From Paraburkholderia elongata (GTDB taxonomy: Bacteria; Pseudomonadota; Gammaproteobacteria; Burkholderiales; Burkholderiaceae), in NCBI RefSeq assembly GCF_013177735.1, contig NZ_WOEZ01000027.1, positions 50,143 through 114,142 of the forward strand: DNA of 64,000 bases, read 5' to 3'. Of the stretch, positions 24,732-33,735 are shown one piece after another. The number at the start of each line of letters is the position of its first letter. The first letter of the stretch is position 1. The notes beneath the pieces were generated by a model. The model was not told the origin of the DNA. It saw nothing but the letters and a program-made list of their open reading frames with translations, and made no database searches. The position numbers and the translations under genes were made by a program.

Positions 24732-25912
24732 ACTTGACGGCGCAAGCGTCGAAGCGAACGGCAATCGTCCAGCAGGCGCTGGACTACGCGACGAGCGACG
24801 AGGGGGGCGAGATCGGCGTCCAGGTGGCGGCCTATCTGAATGGCAAACTGGTCGTGGATGCATGGAGCGGGGTGGCCGATCCGGCGACAGGGCGGCGGGT
24901 GGACGGCGATACGCTCTTTAACGTCTACTCGGTGACCAAGGCCGTTGCGGCGACCGCACTACACATGCTGGCCGATCGCGGTCACATTGACTACGACGCG
25001 CCGGTCGCGCGTTACTGGCCTGAATACGGCGCGCACGGCAAGGCACGCACGACGGTTCGAGACGTACTGACGCATCGCGCGTGCGTGCCGCAGATGCCCG
25101 AAGGCGTCACGCTGGTACGGATGTGCGACTGGCATTGGATGACCACTGCGATCGCCGACCTGAAACCGCTTGCGGAGCCCGGGACGAAGACGCTATATCT
25201 TTCGATGACCTTCGGCTGGATCGTCGGCGAACTGGTGCGGCGGGTGGATCCCAAAGGGCGCTCGCTGGGGCGCTTCGTACGCGAAGAAATCGCCGGGCCG
25301 CTCGGCATTTCCGATCTTTGGATCGGCATCCCCGACGAGGTCGAGCCACGCATCGCCAAGCTCACCGATGCGATGGTGCCGGTGCCGGCGGAATATTTGC
25401 CACCGCTGTTTCTCGCGTCGATGCCCGAGCAGGTCGCGTTGAACCCAACGGTATTCGAGCGGCCCGATGTGCGCCGCGCGGAAGTGGCCGGGGTGGGCGG
25501 CATCTTCAACGCACGCAGCGAGGCGCGCTTCTGGGCGATGCTTGCAGGCGGCGGCGAGCTTGACGGCGTGCGGTTGCTGTCGAAAGAGCTCGTCGCAACG
25601 TTGAATACGCCGCGGGCGAACAGTGAGGAACCCGACCCGGTGATGTTCGGGTTTCCGCTTCCGATCACCATTGGCGGGTTCTGGTTCGGCGGTGCTCATC
25701 CGCCGGTGACAGCGGTTCAATCGCCGCGCGCGCTGTGTCATCCGGGACAGGGCAACTCGATCGGCTGGGCCGATCCGGACACAGGCCTCGCCGTCGCGAT
25801 CTGTCACAACAAGTTGTTTAATCCGACCTCGCCGGAAGAAGATCCCTTGTTGCCCGTCGCGCGGGCAATCCGCGAAGCATTGAATCTGAGTGAATCGACG
25901 TTATGCCGATAG
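24728..25912 (+). CDS. Serine hydrolase of the beta-lactamase/carboxylesterase (EstB) family
   Basis: 394 residues. The class C beta-lactamase fold is indicated by the Ser-x-x-Lys motif at Ser68/Lys71 (VYSVTKAVAAT) and a Tyr-containing segment TLYLSMTFGW near 155 that would supply the second motif. No signal peptide is visible, so a cytoplasmic esterase or lactonase is more likely than an antibiotic-degrading enzyme. The neighbours (P450, GMC, MaoC-like hydratase) suggest hydrolysis of an ester or lactone intermediate. The following gene overlaps its 3' end by 10 bases. Confidence 0.87.
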   Translation: MNLTAQASKRTAIVQQALDYATSDEGGEIGVQVAAYLNGKLVVDAWSGVADPATGRRVDGDTLFNVYSVTKAVAATALHMLADRGHIDYDAPVARYWPEYGAHGKARTTVRDVLTHRACVPQMPEGVTLVRMCDWHWMTTAIADLKPLAEPGTKTLYLSMTFGWIVGELVRRVDPKGRSLGRFVREEIAGPLGISDLWIGIPDEVEPRIAKLTDAMVPVPAEYLPPLFLASMPEQVALNPTVFERPDVRRAEVAGVGGIFNARSEARFWAMLAGGGELDGVRLLSKELVATLNTPRANSEEPDPVMFGFPLPITIGGFWFGGAHPPVTAVQSPRALCHPGQGNSIGWADPDTGLAVAICHNKLFNPTSPEEDPLLPVARAIREALNLSESTLCR

Positions 25913-26760
25913 TTGTCGCCCATTTGCAACAGTGGGTCGGCAGAAGCGAGCGTGTTTCCGACACGCTTTGCCTGACACCGATGGCCGCGCTTGCCGCTAC
26001 GCTTGACCATGACAGTGCGCCAGTCGCGCCCGGCGATGCTTTACCGCCGCTGTGGCATTGGCTCTACTTTTTACCAGCGCACCGGCAGTCGCTCGTGGGC
26101 CCTGACGGGCATCCGAAGCGCGGCGGTTTCCTGCCGCCGGTGGAGTTGCCCCGGCGGATGTGGGCGGGCAGTCAACTGGCGTTTTTACGCGAGCTAAAGG
26201 CCGGTGATGCGGTCACCCGTTTATCGACGATCGAGGACGTGACGCACAAGCATGGCCGTAGCGGCGAGCTAGTCTTCGTCAAGGTGTTGCATCAGATCAG
26301 CGACGTTGCAGGCGTGGCGATTGAGGAGCATCAGGACATCGTCTATCGCGATCATCCCGCTGCCAGCGAAGCGCCTGCGACACCTCGCCCCGGCCCTGAA
26401 GGCGCCCGATGGCTGCGTACGATCAATCCGGATCCCGTGCTGCTGTTCCGCTATTCGGCGCTGACCCTCAACGGTCATCGGATCCATTACGACCGGCCCT
26501 ATGCGATTGAGGAGGAAGGCTATCAGGGACTAGTCGTGCATGGCCCGCTTCTGGCGACACTGCTGCTGGATCTGGTGCGAGTGGAACGGCCAGGGAAGCG
26601 CGTCGCGGCCTTTTCGTTTCGCGGCATAAGTCCGGTGCTCGATACGGCCCCGTTCGTCGTGTGCGGACGTCCAGACAGTGACGACGGTAAAACGCTCAAG
26701 CTATGGATTGCGGGTAGCGACGGCACGTTGCGCATGGAGGCGAGCGCGGTTCTTGCGTAG
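25903..26760 (+). CDS. MaoC/HTD2-like hydratase with FAS1-like dehydratase domain
   Basis: 285 residues, overlapping the previous gene by 10 bases. An N-terminal half-hotdog (GDALPPLWHWLYFLP, GFLPPVELPRRMWAG) precedes a C-terminal MaoC-like hydratase half with the catalytic region NGHRIHYDRPYA and EGYQGLVVHGPLLAT. This two-part build is that of HTD2-type 3-hydroxyacyl dehydratases and mesaconyl-C4-CoA hydratase. Followed by a CoA-ester lyase of the HpcH/HpaI type, it fits hydration of a branched enoyl-CoA (for example a mesaconyl or glutaconyl type) before retro-aldol or retro-Claisen cleavage. Confidence 0.86.
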   Translation: MPIVVAHLQQWVGRSERVSDTLCLTPMAALAATLDHDSAPVAPGDALPPLWHWLYFLPAHRQSLVGPDGHPKRGGFLPPVELPRRMWAGSQLAFLRELKAGDAVTRLSTIEDVTHKHGRSGELVFVKVLHQISDVAGVAIEEHQDIVYRDHPAASEAPATPRPGPEGARWLRTINPDPVLLFRYSALTLNGHRIHYDRPYAIEEEGYQGLVVHGPLLATLLLDLVRVERPGKRVAAFSFRGISPVLDTAPFVVCGRPDSDDGKTLKLWIAGSDGTLRMEASAVLA

Positions 26761-26836
26761 CGGATGGCCTGGGTGTCCTTGTCCTGCGTGAATGACTAGT
26801 GCGTTTGCAACCAGCGTTTATTTTTCAGGAAGCGTG

Positions 26837-27703
26837 ATGCGTTCTTTTCTGTTTGTTCCCGGCATACGGCCCGAGCGTTTTGCCAAGGCGCTCGCCTGCG
26901 GCGCCGATGCGGTGATCGTGGATCTCGAAGACGCGGTCGGCGCCGCGGACAAGGGGCCGGCTCGTCAGCATGTCGCCGATGCGGCGGCGGCCTTCGCTGC
27001 GTCGACCACGCGTGTGCTACTGCGTATCAACGGCTTCGGCACGCCGTGGTTTGAGGGGGACCTCTCGTTGCTGGCGCTCGGCGGTATTGACGGCGTCGTA
27101 TTGCCGAAAGCAGAGAGCGCGACGGTCCTCGAAGCGCTCGCCCGTGTGACCACCAAGCCGATTCTGCCGATCGTCGAATCGGCGCTCGGTGTGTGGCAGG
27201 TGCTCGAGGTGGCAAAAGGGCCAGGCGTCGAGCGGCTCATATTCGGATCGGTGGATTTCGAACTCGATCTGGATTGCTCCGGTACCTGGGAAGCGCTGCT
27301 CTATGCGCGCTCGCAGATCGTTCTGGCGTCTCGGGTGGCCGGGTTGCTGGCGCCGGTGGATGGCGTCACGGTTGCGCTCGACGACGCAGCTCAACTCGCG
27401 ACCGATGCATCGCGCGGGCGAAGCCTGGGTTTCGGTGGCAAGCTTTGCATCCATCCGAAACAGGTCGCGCAGGTCAATGCGGCTTTCAGCCCGAGCGAAG
27501 AGGAACTCGCAAAGGCCCGGGAGGTGATCGAAGCATTTGAGCGCGCCGGGGGCGGCGCGGTGTCTGTGGACGGACGAATGGTGGACCTGCCGATTCTGCT
27601 CAAGGCGCGGCGTCAGTTGGCGGTGGTCGGGTGCGAGTCGTCGGGCGAAGAGGGGAGAGTTGTGACGGGCAGTGACTGCGCCGACGAACCGCGCATTTCA
27701 TAA
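26837..27703 (+). CDS. HpcH/HpaI-type CoA-ester lyase (citrate lyase beta-like)
   Basis: 288 residues from ATG 26837 with AGGA at 26827-26830; an upstream in-frame start has no site. Motifs of the family are RSFLFVPGIRPERFAKAL at the start, DAVIVDLEDAVG near 31, PIVESALGVWQVL near 115 and GGKLCIHPKQVAQVN near 210. Enzymes of this group cleave malyl-CoA, citramalyl-CoA or similar beta-hydroxyacyl-CoA esters to acetyl- or propionyl-CoA and an oxoacid. It is the last gene of the P450 operon and meets the minus-strand SDR head to tail. Confidence 0.9.
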   Translation: MRSFLFVPGIRPERFAKALACGADAVIVDLEDAVGAADKGPARQHVADAAAAFAASTTRVLLRINGFGTPWFEGDLSLLALGGIDGVVLPKAESATVLEALARVTTKPILPIVESALGVWQVLEVAKGPGVERLIFGSVDFELDLDCSGTWEALLYARSQIVLASRVAGLLAPVDGVTVALDDAAQLATDASRGRSLGFGGKLCIHPKQVAQVNAAFSPSEEELAKAREVIEAFERAGGGAVSVDGRMVDLPILLKARRQLAVVGCESSGEEGRVVTGSDCADEPRIS

Positions 27704-27713
27704 GGGCTACCGC

Positions 27714-27776
27714 TACCTCGCGCGACGAGCGAGACCCGCGAGGTATCAGAATGACCAGCCGCAGGTCAGCGGCTGG
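27714..27776. terminator. Two hairpins between convergent genes
   Basis: TACCTCGCG (27714-27722) pairs with CGCGAGGTA (27737-27745), and CCAGCCGC (27755-27762) pairs with GCGGCTGG (27769-27776). They lie between the convergent CoA-ester lyase and SDR genes. Neither has a good T-tract, so a terminating role is inferred from position. Confidence 0.4.
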
Positions 27777-27835
27777 ACGTCGAGGTCGGCCGCCGTTGGC
27801 AGCGGCTTGCGAAGCGTAGAACGCGTACGTGTGCG

Positions 27836-28753
27836 TTAAACCGGATCCCAGGGCGTCAGCGTCAGCGACGGCACGTTCGGGAAGAAGCTGGATTCGAATG
27901 CGGGCATCACCTGGTCGGCGATCGATTCCGGCGTCCAGCCACCATCGCGGTGCAACGAGCGCACCATGCGGATCTGGTTGAAGAAGTAGATTTCGTTAGC
28001 GCGCACACCGAAGATCTGTCCCGACACCTTCGCTGCGCGATCCGATGCCAGATAGACCGCAAGCGGCGCCACCTTGCGCGCTTCCATCTTCTTCATGATC
28101 TCGACGCGGGCCTTTTGCTCGGGCGTATCCGACGGAATCGATGCAGTCATGGCGGTCCATGCCCATGGCGCGATACAGTTTGAGCGCACGTTGAATTTCG
28201 CCATGTCGAGCGCGATCGACTTCGACAGACCCACGACACCCATCTTTGCCGCTGAGTAGTTAGCCTGGCCGATATTGCCGATCAGGCCGGAAGTGGACGT
28301 CATATGGACGTAGCTGCCGCCGTTCTGTGCCTTGAAGTGCGGTGCGGCGGCGCGCGCCACGAAGAACGAACCGTTCAGATGCACGTCGACGACGGCCTTC
28401 CATTCTTCCGGGCTCATGTTGAAGAACATCCGGTCGCGCACGATGCCTGCATTGTTGACCACGCAATCGACTCGCCCGAAGGTGTCGAGCGCGGCCTGCA
28501 CGATCTTTTGTGCCGAATCCCATTCGGCAACGCTATCGGTACTCACCACCGCCTCGCCGCCCGCTTCCTTGATTTCCGCTACGACCCGCTGCGCTGCGAA
28601 CTCGCCGCTCTGCGCATGGCGCCCAAGATCGTTGACCACCACCTTCGCGCCAGCCGCTGCGAACTGGAGCGCGAAATCGCGGCCGATACCGGCCCCCGCT
28701 CCCGTTACGACCACAACCTTGTCCTTCACGATATCGCTCACTGTCGTCTCCAT
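27836..28753 (-). CDS. SDR related to multifunctional-enzyme-2 (3R)-hydroxyacyl-CoA dehydrogenases
   Basis: 305 residues. Cofactor motif VTGAGAGIGRDFAL near residue 17, NDLGRHAQSG, CVVNNAGIVRDRMFF near 100, catalytic Ser in TSTSGLIG and Tyr/Lys in NYSAAKMG near 165. The combination NNAGIVRDR and the extended C-terminal part (INQ-like region to WDPV) resemble the hydroxyacyl-CoA dehydrogenase domain of peroxisomal MFE-2 and its bacterial homologues, used in beta-oxidation of branched or steroid side chains. Operator variant GAACGCTGTTG lies 51 bases upstream. Confidence 0.89.
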   Translation of the reverse strand: METTVSDIVKDKVVVVTGAGAGIGRDFALQFAAAGAKVVVNDLGRHAQSGEFAAQRVVAEIKEAGGEAVVSTDSVAEWDSAQKIVQAALDTFGRVDCVVNNAGIVRDRMFFNMSPEEWKAVVDVHLNGSFFVARAAAPHFKAQNGGSYVHMTSTSGLIGNIGQANYSAAKMGVVGLSKSIALDMAKFNVRSNCIAPWAWTAMTASIPSDTPEQKARVEIMKKMEARKVAPLAVYLASDRAAKVSGQIFGVRANEIYFFNQIRMVRSLHRDGGWTPESIADQVMPAFESSFFPNVPSLTLTPWDPV

Positions 28754-28803
28754 TCGTTTCAGGCGTTGATGTAGAAAGTCCGTCAGCCTATAATAACAAA
28801 ACT

Positions 28804-28814
28804 GAACGCTGTTG
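28804..28814. promoter_or_regulatory. Operator variant GAACGCTGTTG
   Basis: One mismatch from GAAC-N3-GTTC, in an AT-rich stretch 51 bases before the minus-strand SDR start and 112 bases before the rubredoxin gene; it may serve both. Confidence 0.5.
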
Positions 28815-28862
28815 CATATTGTGAACGGGTGGGCGGGCGGCGCGAAGCTAACTCCTCTCTAT

Positions 28863-28881
28863 CTGTCCCTAACGGGGACAG
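28863..28881. repeat. Short perfect inverted repeat before rubredoxin
   Basis: CTGTCCC (28863-28869) and GGGACAG (28875-28881) flank TAACG, 45 bases before the rubredoxin start. It could be a second operator or an mRNA leader hairpin; it does not match the GAAC-type motif. Confidence 0.4.
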
Positions 28882-28925
28882 TCGCATTCTGAATCTGCTT
28901 CCTGAATACATACCGAACGACGACG

Positions 28926-29090
28926 ATGAAACAATGGCAATGCATCTTCTGTGGTTTTTTCTACGACGAAGCCGTTGGACTTCCGGCTGAGGGTTTTCTA
29001 CCCGGCACGCGTTGGGCAGACATTCCCGACAACTGGGCCTGCCCGGAATGCGGGGCGGCGAAGGCGGACTTTGTGATGATTGAAGTGTGA
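28926..29090 (+). CDS. Rubredoxin (54 residues)
   Basis: A very short but convincing gene. The protein begins [18 protein letters not shown] and carries the two Cys-x2-Cys-Gly knuckles, CIFCG near residue 6 and CPECG near 39, that bind one iron. The aromatic [11 protein letters not shown] segment is typical. Rubredoxins pass single electrons to alkane hydroxylases, oxygenases or other iron proteins. Here the stop codon overlaps the GTG start of a crotonase (GTGA), so the two are coupled. Which oxygenase it serves is unknown; no AlkB-type hydroxylase lies in the window. Confidence 0.93.
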   Translation: MKQWQCIFCGFFYDEAVGLPAEGFLPGTRWADIPDNWACPECGAAKADFVMIEV

Positions 29091-29932
29091 CGCTCGCCGC
29101 CGTTCACTACGTTTGCGTGGACAACGTCGCCACGATCACGATCGACAACCCGCCGGTCAACGCATTGAGCGTTGCAGTGCGATCCGGTTTGTTACGCGCC
29201 CTCGAGCAGGCGAGAGATGACGGCGACGCGAGAGCGGTCATCCTTAACGGGAGGGGCAAAGGCTTTTGCGCGGGCGGCGATATCGGCGAATTTGGCACAC
29301 CTGCAGCTGCCGCGCCGCCCGGACTGTCGATGCACGTTCACCCGTTCATCGAGTCGATGAACAAGCCGGTCATTGCAGCCATCCATGGCCTGGCGGTGGG
29401 CGGCGGTCTGGAAACGGCACTGGTTTGCCACTATCGAGTCGCCGAAGTGGATGCGCGGATAGGACTTCCCGAAGTCGCACTGGCGACCATCCCGCCATCG
29501 GGCACGCAACGCATGCCGCGCGTTGTGGGGCTTGCGCGGGCCATCGACATGATTCTGGCGGCGCGGCTGGAACCGGCATCGTCGTTTGCGGGGACCGCGC
29601 TATTCGATCGTATCGTCGAGACTGGGCAGTCTTTAGATTCCGCGATGCAGATGGCGCATGCGCTTGTCGAGCGCAACGACCTGTCACTGCCTTTGATCCG
29701 GCACTTCGCTATTACCTCTCGTCATGCAACCCAGATTCTTGAGGACGCGCGCGCGGGACTGGCGAACAAGCCCACTACGCACGCGGCCATGCAAGCACTG
29801 GAGGCGATCGCCGCCTCGGTCGAATGCGGCGACTTCGACGCTGGTATGCGCAGGGCGCGACTCATTTACGATACCTTGATGGCGTCCGACGAAGTGCATA
29901 TTCAGCGCGAGCGATTTTTCAAGCGACGATGA
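29087..29932 (+). CDS. Enoyl-CoA hydratase with intact catalytic glutamates
   Basis: 281 residues starting at GTG 29087, which overlaps the rubredoxin stop. Crotonase motifs include [13 protein letters not shown] near residue 18, [15 protein letters not shown] near 55, and [13 protein letters not shown] near 100. The hydratase glutamates are both present: one in GGLETAL (Glu144 equivalent) and one in [12 protein letters not shown] (Glu164 equivalent). The segment [13 protein letters not shown] recalls the hydratase half of FadB/FadJ, but there is no dehydrogenase domain. It would hydrate a trans-2-enoyl-CoA. Confidence 0.9.
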   Translation: MTLAAVHYVCVDNVATITIDNPPVNALSVAVRSGLLRALEQARDDGDARAVILNGRGKGFCAGGDIGEFGTPAAAAPPGLSMHVHPFIESMNKPVIAAIHGLAVGGGLETALVCHYRVAEVDARIGLPEVALATIPPSGTQRMPRVVGLARAIDMILAARLEPASSFAGTALFDRIVETGQSLDSAMQMAHALVERNDLSLPLIRHFAITSRHATQILEDARAGLANKPTTHAAMQALEAIAASVECGDFDAGMRRARLIYDTLMASDEVHIQRERFFKRR

Positions 29933-29963
29933 AGCCGATCGCCGTCCTGGCGGCGCACGTCGC

Positions 29964-31160
29964 TCAAGCCCGCTCGAATAGCGCGGCCAGTCCCTGGCCG
30001 CCGCCGATGCACATCGCCTCTAGACCATAACGGCCCTTGCGCCGCTGCAATTCGAAGAGCAGGGTGGTCATCATGCGAACACCGGTAGCGCCGATCGGAT
30101 GACCCAGCGAGATGCCGGAGCCGTTGACGTTCAGCCGCTCCGGATCGTTCCATCCCCATCCCTTGAGTACCGCCAGCACCTGGCAGGCGAATGCTTCATT
30201 CAGTTCGACAAGATCCATCTGATCGATCGACAACCCGGTGCGTGCCATCAGTTTCTGCACGGCAGGCACCGGGCCGATTCCCATGCGCGACGGCTCGCAA
30301 CCCGCTGCGGCCCAGCCGGTCAGATACGCCATCGGTTCCAGACCAAGTGCTTCGAGCTCGTCTTCCGCGACGACAAGGCAGGCCGCTGCCGCATCGTTTT
30401 GCTGGCTGGAATTGCCTGCCGTCACTGTGCCACCCGGGATCAATGCGCGCAGCTTGCCGAGGCTCTCCATGCTGCCGTCTTCGCGAAAGCCTTCGTCCTG
30501 GGCAAAGACAAGGGGCGCGCCTTTCTTCTGCGGCACGCTGACGGCCACAGTTTCATCGGCCATGCGGCCTGATGACCAGGCGGCAGCCGCGCGACGATGG
30601 CTGCGCACCGCATATTCATCTGCCTCTTCGCGACTGATGTGGAAGTCGCTGGCAAGGTTTTCAGCCGTTTCTATCATGCCCGAGATGCGGCCAAAGCGCT
30701 CCTCCGGCTGCGAGCGCTCGCGCCCACGCGCGAGCCGGTCGTAAAACTGCACCGAACCCGCCCGCGCGCCCCATCGCATGTCCGTGCTGTAGTACTCGAT
30801 GTTGCTCATGCTCTCGACGCCGCCCGCCAGCACGACATCGGCGACGCCGGTCTGGACCATCATGGCAGCGGTCGCAAGCGCCTGAAGTCCACTGCCGCAG
30901 CGCCGGTCAAGCTGCATGCCTGGCACTTCGACCGGCAGTCCGGCCTGCAACACGATCCAGCGTCCAACGCAGGGCGTTTCGCTGTTCGCATACGACTGCG
31001 CGAAAACCACGTCGTCAATCCGCACGGGATTGAGCCCCGTGCGCTTCAGGACCTCTCTGGCAACCAGTGCGCCGAGTTCTTCGACCGGCACGCTGCGCAG
31101 ACTGCCGCCAAAGGTGCCGACCGGCGTGCGTACGGGAGAGACGATCGCTGCGCGTTTCAT
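29964..31160 (-). CDS. Acetyl-CoA acetyltransferase (thiolase)
   Basis: 398 residues. The ATG at 31160 is preceded by AAGGA at a fitting distance; an in-frame start 108 bases upstream is rejected because it would overlap the next gene. Nucleophilic Cys88 is in DRRCGSGLQAL, the catalytic His is in GISLGHPIGATG near 350 and the second Cys in AMCIGGGQG near 380. This is a biosynthetic/degradative thiolase fold. In this setting it probably releases acetyl-CoA or propionyl-CoA by thiolytic cleavage of a 3-oxoacyl-CoA. It is the last gene of a five-gene minus-strand operon. Confidence 0.93.
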   Translation of the reverse strand: MKRAAIVSPVRTPVGTFGGSLRSVPVEELGALVAREVLKRTGLNPVRIDDVVFAQSYANSETPCVGRWIVLQAGLPVEVPGMQLDRRCGSGLQALATAAMMVQTGVADVVLAGGVESMSNIEYYSTDMRWGARAGSVQFYDRLARGRERSQPEERFGRISGMIETAENLASDFHISREEADEYAVRSHRRAAAAWSSGRMADETVAVSVPQKKGAPLVFAQDEGFREDGSMESLGKLRALIPGGTVTAGNSSQQNDAAAACLVVAEDELEALGLEPMAYLTGWAAAGCEPSRMGIGPVPAVQKLMARTGLSIDQMDLVELNEAFACQVLAVLKGWGWNDPERLNVNGSGISLGHPIGATGVRMMTTLLFELQRRKGRYGLEAMCIGGGQGLAALFERA

Positions 31161-31239
31161 ATGCGTTCCTTCAATTGGCGTGGAAGAGGCGGGCGGCGGT
31201 ACGGTGTCGTGCCGCCGGCAATGGGTTGTCCAGATTGCG

Positions 31240-32499
31240 TCAACCGGTTCCGCCGGCGGAGCGTTCAAATGCCGCTCGGTAGTCGGGGTGGGCGATTGCC
31301 AGCAGACGCTCGCGTCGCTGTTTCAGGGTGAGTCCGCGCAGGTCCGCGACGCCGTATTCGGTGACGATGACACCGGCATCGCTGCGCGGCGTGCTGACCG
31401 GGCCGCTGAGCGTCGCGACAATGCGGCTCGCCCCCTTGCCCGCGGTCGAAGGCATCGCAACCACCGGCAGACCACCTTTGGCGCGCCGTGCGCCACGCAG
31501 GAAGTCGAGTGCCCCGCCCACTGCGCCGACGTAGCTGCCGTTGGCCACTTCCGCGTTGATCTGTCCGCTCAGGTCGACTTCGAGCGCGGAATTGAGGGCG
31601 ACAAAACGGTCGATCCGGGCCAGCACGTCTGGATCGTGCGTGTAGCTTGTCGAGCGAAACTGCACGGCCTGATTGCGATGTGCGAAGTCGTGAATGCGGC
31701 GGCTGCCCATCATGACGCCGGCAATCGTCAGCCCCGTGTCGACGTTTTTTCGTGCGTTGTTGATGACGCCCGCGTCCATCAGATCGGCGACCTTGTCTCC
31801 GATCGCACCCGAGTGGACTCCCAGGTTGCGCCTGTCCGACAGGCGCGCAAGGATGGCTTCAGGAATCGCGCCGAGGCCGAACTGGAGCGTCGAGCCGTCT
31901 TCGATCAGACCGGCGACATGGCTGGCGATCGCCAGTTCGAGGTTGCCGGTTTTGCTGGGCGCGTTTTCGAGTGGGGCGCGCGAGGTCGGCAGAATGAAAT
32001 CGAGGTCGGCGTCGCGCAAATAGCGCTCGCCATACGTCCACGGCGCCTGCTCGTTGACTTCGGCAACGATGACGCGGGCTGTGTCCAGCGCCGAAACCAG
32101 GTACTCATGTGCGATCGACAGGCTGTAGCGACCCTCCCGATCCGGTGGCGCGAGCTGCAGCAGCAGCACGTCGATCTTGAGCGCGCCCGCGCGCATCATC
32201 TGTGGAAACTGCGAATAGTGGCACGGCAGCACATCGAGTGCGCCGGCGCGCGCCAGTGCGCGATTGGCGCCAGTGCCGCAGTAGGAAACGAAGTCGATGC
32301 AGTCGGCGTGTTCGGGCTGGCACGTATCAGTGGCGCTCGCGCCCAGAAACACGCGGAACCGGCCGATCTGGTGCCGCTGCGCGATGAGCGCCTGAGTCAG
32401 CGGCACCGGCTCCGCATTCGCCTGCCCCCACATGACGTTCTCACCAGCACGGACGATGGACGCAAAGTCTATGGAGCCGGGTTGCAGGAGTGTGGGCAT
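31240..32499 (-). CDS. Acetyl-CoA hydrolase/transferase (4-hydroxybutyrate CoA-transferase type)
   Basis: 419 residues. The family I CoA-transferase-like architecture of acetyl-CoA hydrolase/transferases is seen in NVMWGQANAEPVPLTQAL near residue 22, LQFGLGAIPEAILARL near 200, VHSGAIGDKVADLM, and LEVDLSGQINAEVANGSYVG near 310, whose Glu is the probable catalytic residue. The C-terminal VTEYGVADLRGLTLKQRRE is diagnostic. It would move CoA between an acyl-CoA intermediate and acetate or a free acid substrate. The operon also holds a CaiB-type transferase. Confidence 0.91.
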   Translation of the reverse strand: MPTLLQPGSIDFASIVRAGENVMWGQANAEPVPLTQALIAQRHQIGRFRVFLGASATDTCQPEHADCIDFVSYCGTGANRALARAGALDVLPCHYSQFPQMMRAGALKIDVLLLQLAPPDREGRYSLSIAHEYLVSALDTARVIVAEVNEQAPWTYGERYLRDADLDFILPTSRAPLENAPSKTGNLELAIASHVAGLIEDGSTLQFGLGAIPEAILARLSDRRNLGVHSGAIGDKVADLMDAGVINNARKNVDTGLTIAGVMMGSRRIHDFAHRNQAVQFRSTSYTHDPDVLARIDRFVALNSALEVDLSGQINAEVANGSYVGAVGGALDFLRGARRAKGGLPVVAMPSTAGKGASRIVATLSGPVSTPRSDAGVIVTEYGVADLRGLTLKQRRERLLAIAHPDYRAAFERSAGGTG

Positions 32500-32541
32500 G
32501 AGCCTGAGGGGAGGCGAAGGGGAGGGTTCGGCGTCTTTTGA

Positions 32542-33735
32542 TCAGGACGCTGGCGAGGGCATGACGCTGTGTCTTCGCGGCGCATTCTGCGTGCGGATGA
32601 CGCCGGCAGCATCGAGCGCGGCGATGTGTTCAGCGGCGTAGCCGAGCGTATCGAGAATCTCCGCTGTGTGCTCGCCAATGGCCGGGATCGACAGGATGGG
32701 TTGCGCCGGTTCGCGCTGGAAACGGATCGCGCTGCCGACATGCTGGCGGCCGGCCGCGTCGGCGCTGACCATCTGACGGGCCTGCGTGTGTGGGTGAGCG
32801 AGCGCTTCACGTAGTGACAGCACCGGCGCGACACTGACGCGGCGGCCTTCGAACCACGCGAGCCATTCGCTCAGCGTGCGTGTCAGGAAGGTCGCGGTGA
32901 GGAAGGCGCGCAGCTCGGCCTGCGCTGCGCCGGCTGGTCCCACGGCGACGTCAATCAGATCCGGTCGGCCTAACGGCGTTAGCAGATTCGTCGCAAAGTC
33001 GAGCTCGCGGCCACCGAGACAAAGCCATTGCGAATCGGCCGTCTGGTACGCAGCGAGCAGAGCGATTGCGTTGCCGCCGTGCGCAGTAGCGACGATGTCG
33101 CCTGCTACAGGGTTCAGCGCGTGGCTAGTCAGATGCGGTTGTACCGTTAGCGCTGCGTCGTACAGCGAAATATCGAGGAAGTCTCCCTCGCCCGTTTCGC
33201 GTGCGTGCAACAGCGCCATCAATACCGCGGACAACGCCGTCAACGAGCCCGCCAGCGCGGCAAGGGAGGCGCCCGATGTCACCGGAGCGCCGCGCTCGTC
33301 GCGTGGCAAGGTTCCCGCCATGGCCTGGATGACGGGATCGTGCGCGGGCACCTGTGACAGTGGGCCGGTCTGGCCGAAGGCGGTCAGCGAACAGTAAACG
33401 AGCCTGGCATGGGTGCGGCTCACCGTGTCGTAATCGATGCCCAGGCGCGCCGCCACACCGGGCCGCGACGACTCGATCACGATGTCGGCCGCGTCGATCA
33501 GTTTCCGTGCGATCGCGAGACCATCGGGGTGTTTCAGATCCAGTGCAATGCTGCGCTTGCCGCGATTGAGCGCTACAAAGAACTCGCTATCCGACTCGAG
33601 CGGGCCGCGTGCCGCATCGCCCGACAGCGGTTCGACCTTGATGACGTCGGCACCGTGATCGGCGAGATTCGACGCAAGCATCGGTCCGGGCATGAACTGC
33701 GACAGATCGACCACGCGAACGCCCGAAAGCTTCAT
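32542..33735 (-). CDS. CaiB/BaiF-family (class III) CoA-transferase
   Basis: 397 residues. Starts LSGVRVVDLSQFMPGPMLAS, as in the class III family, with HGADVIKVEPLSGD near residue 28, NRGKRSIALDLKHPDG near 58, and the catalytic Asp in DISLYDAALTV near 193. The start overlaps the preceding nitronate-monooxygenase-like gene by 4 bases (ATGA). Class III enzymes transfer CoA between an acyl-CoA and a carboxylic acid, or act as racemases in related forms such as alpha-methylacyl-CoA racemase, which is a possible alternative for branched substrates. Confidence 0.91.
   Translation of the reverse strand: MKLSGVRVVDLSQFMPGPMLASNLADHGADVIKVEPLSGDAARGPLESDSEFFVALNRGKRSIALDLKHPDGLAIARKLIDAADIVIESSRPGVAARLGIDYDTVSRTHARLVYCSLTAFGQTGPLSQVPAHDPVIQAMAGTLPRDERGAPVTSGASLAALAGSLTALSAVLMALLHARETGEGDFLDISLYDAALTVQPHLTSHALNPVAGDIVATAHGGNAIALLAAYQTADSQWLCLGGRELDFATNLLTPLGRPDLIDVAVGPAGAAQAELRAFLTATFLTRTLSEWLAWFEGRRVSVAPVLSLREALAHPHTQARQMVSADAAGRQHVGSAIRFQREPAQPILSIPAIGEHTAEILDTLGYAAEHIAALDAAGVIRTQNAPRRHSVMPSPAS

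Noticed and set aside
24728..25912. Antibiotic resistance beta-lactamase
   Set aside because: The Ser-x-x-Lys motif is present but there is no signal peptide and the gene is embedded in a catabolic operon; EstB-like esterase is more likely.
30916..32541. 541-codon open frame on the plus strand
   Set aside because: Opposite the thiolase and acetyl-CoA hydrolase/transferase genes, which have clear catalytic motifs; the plus-frame protein has none.
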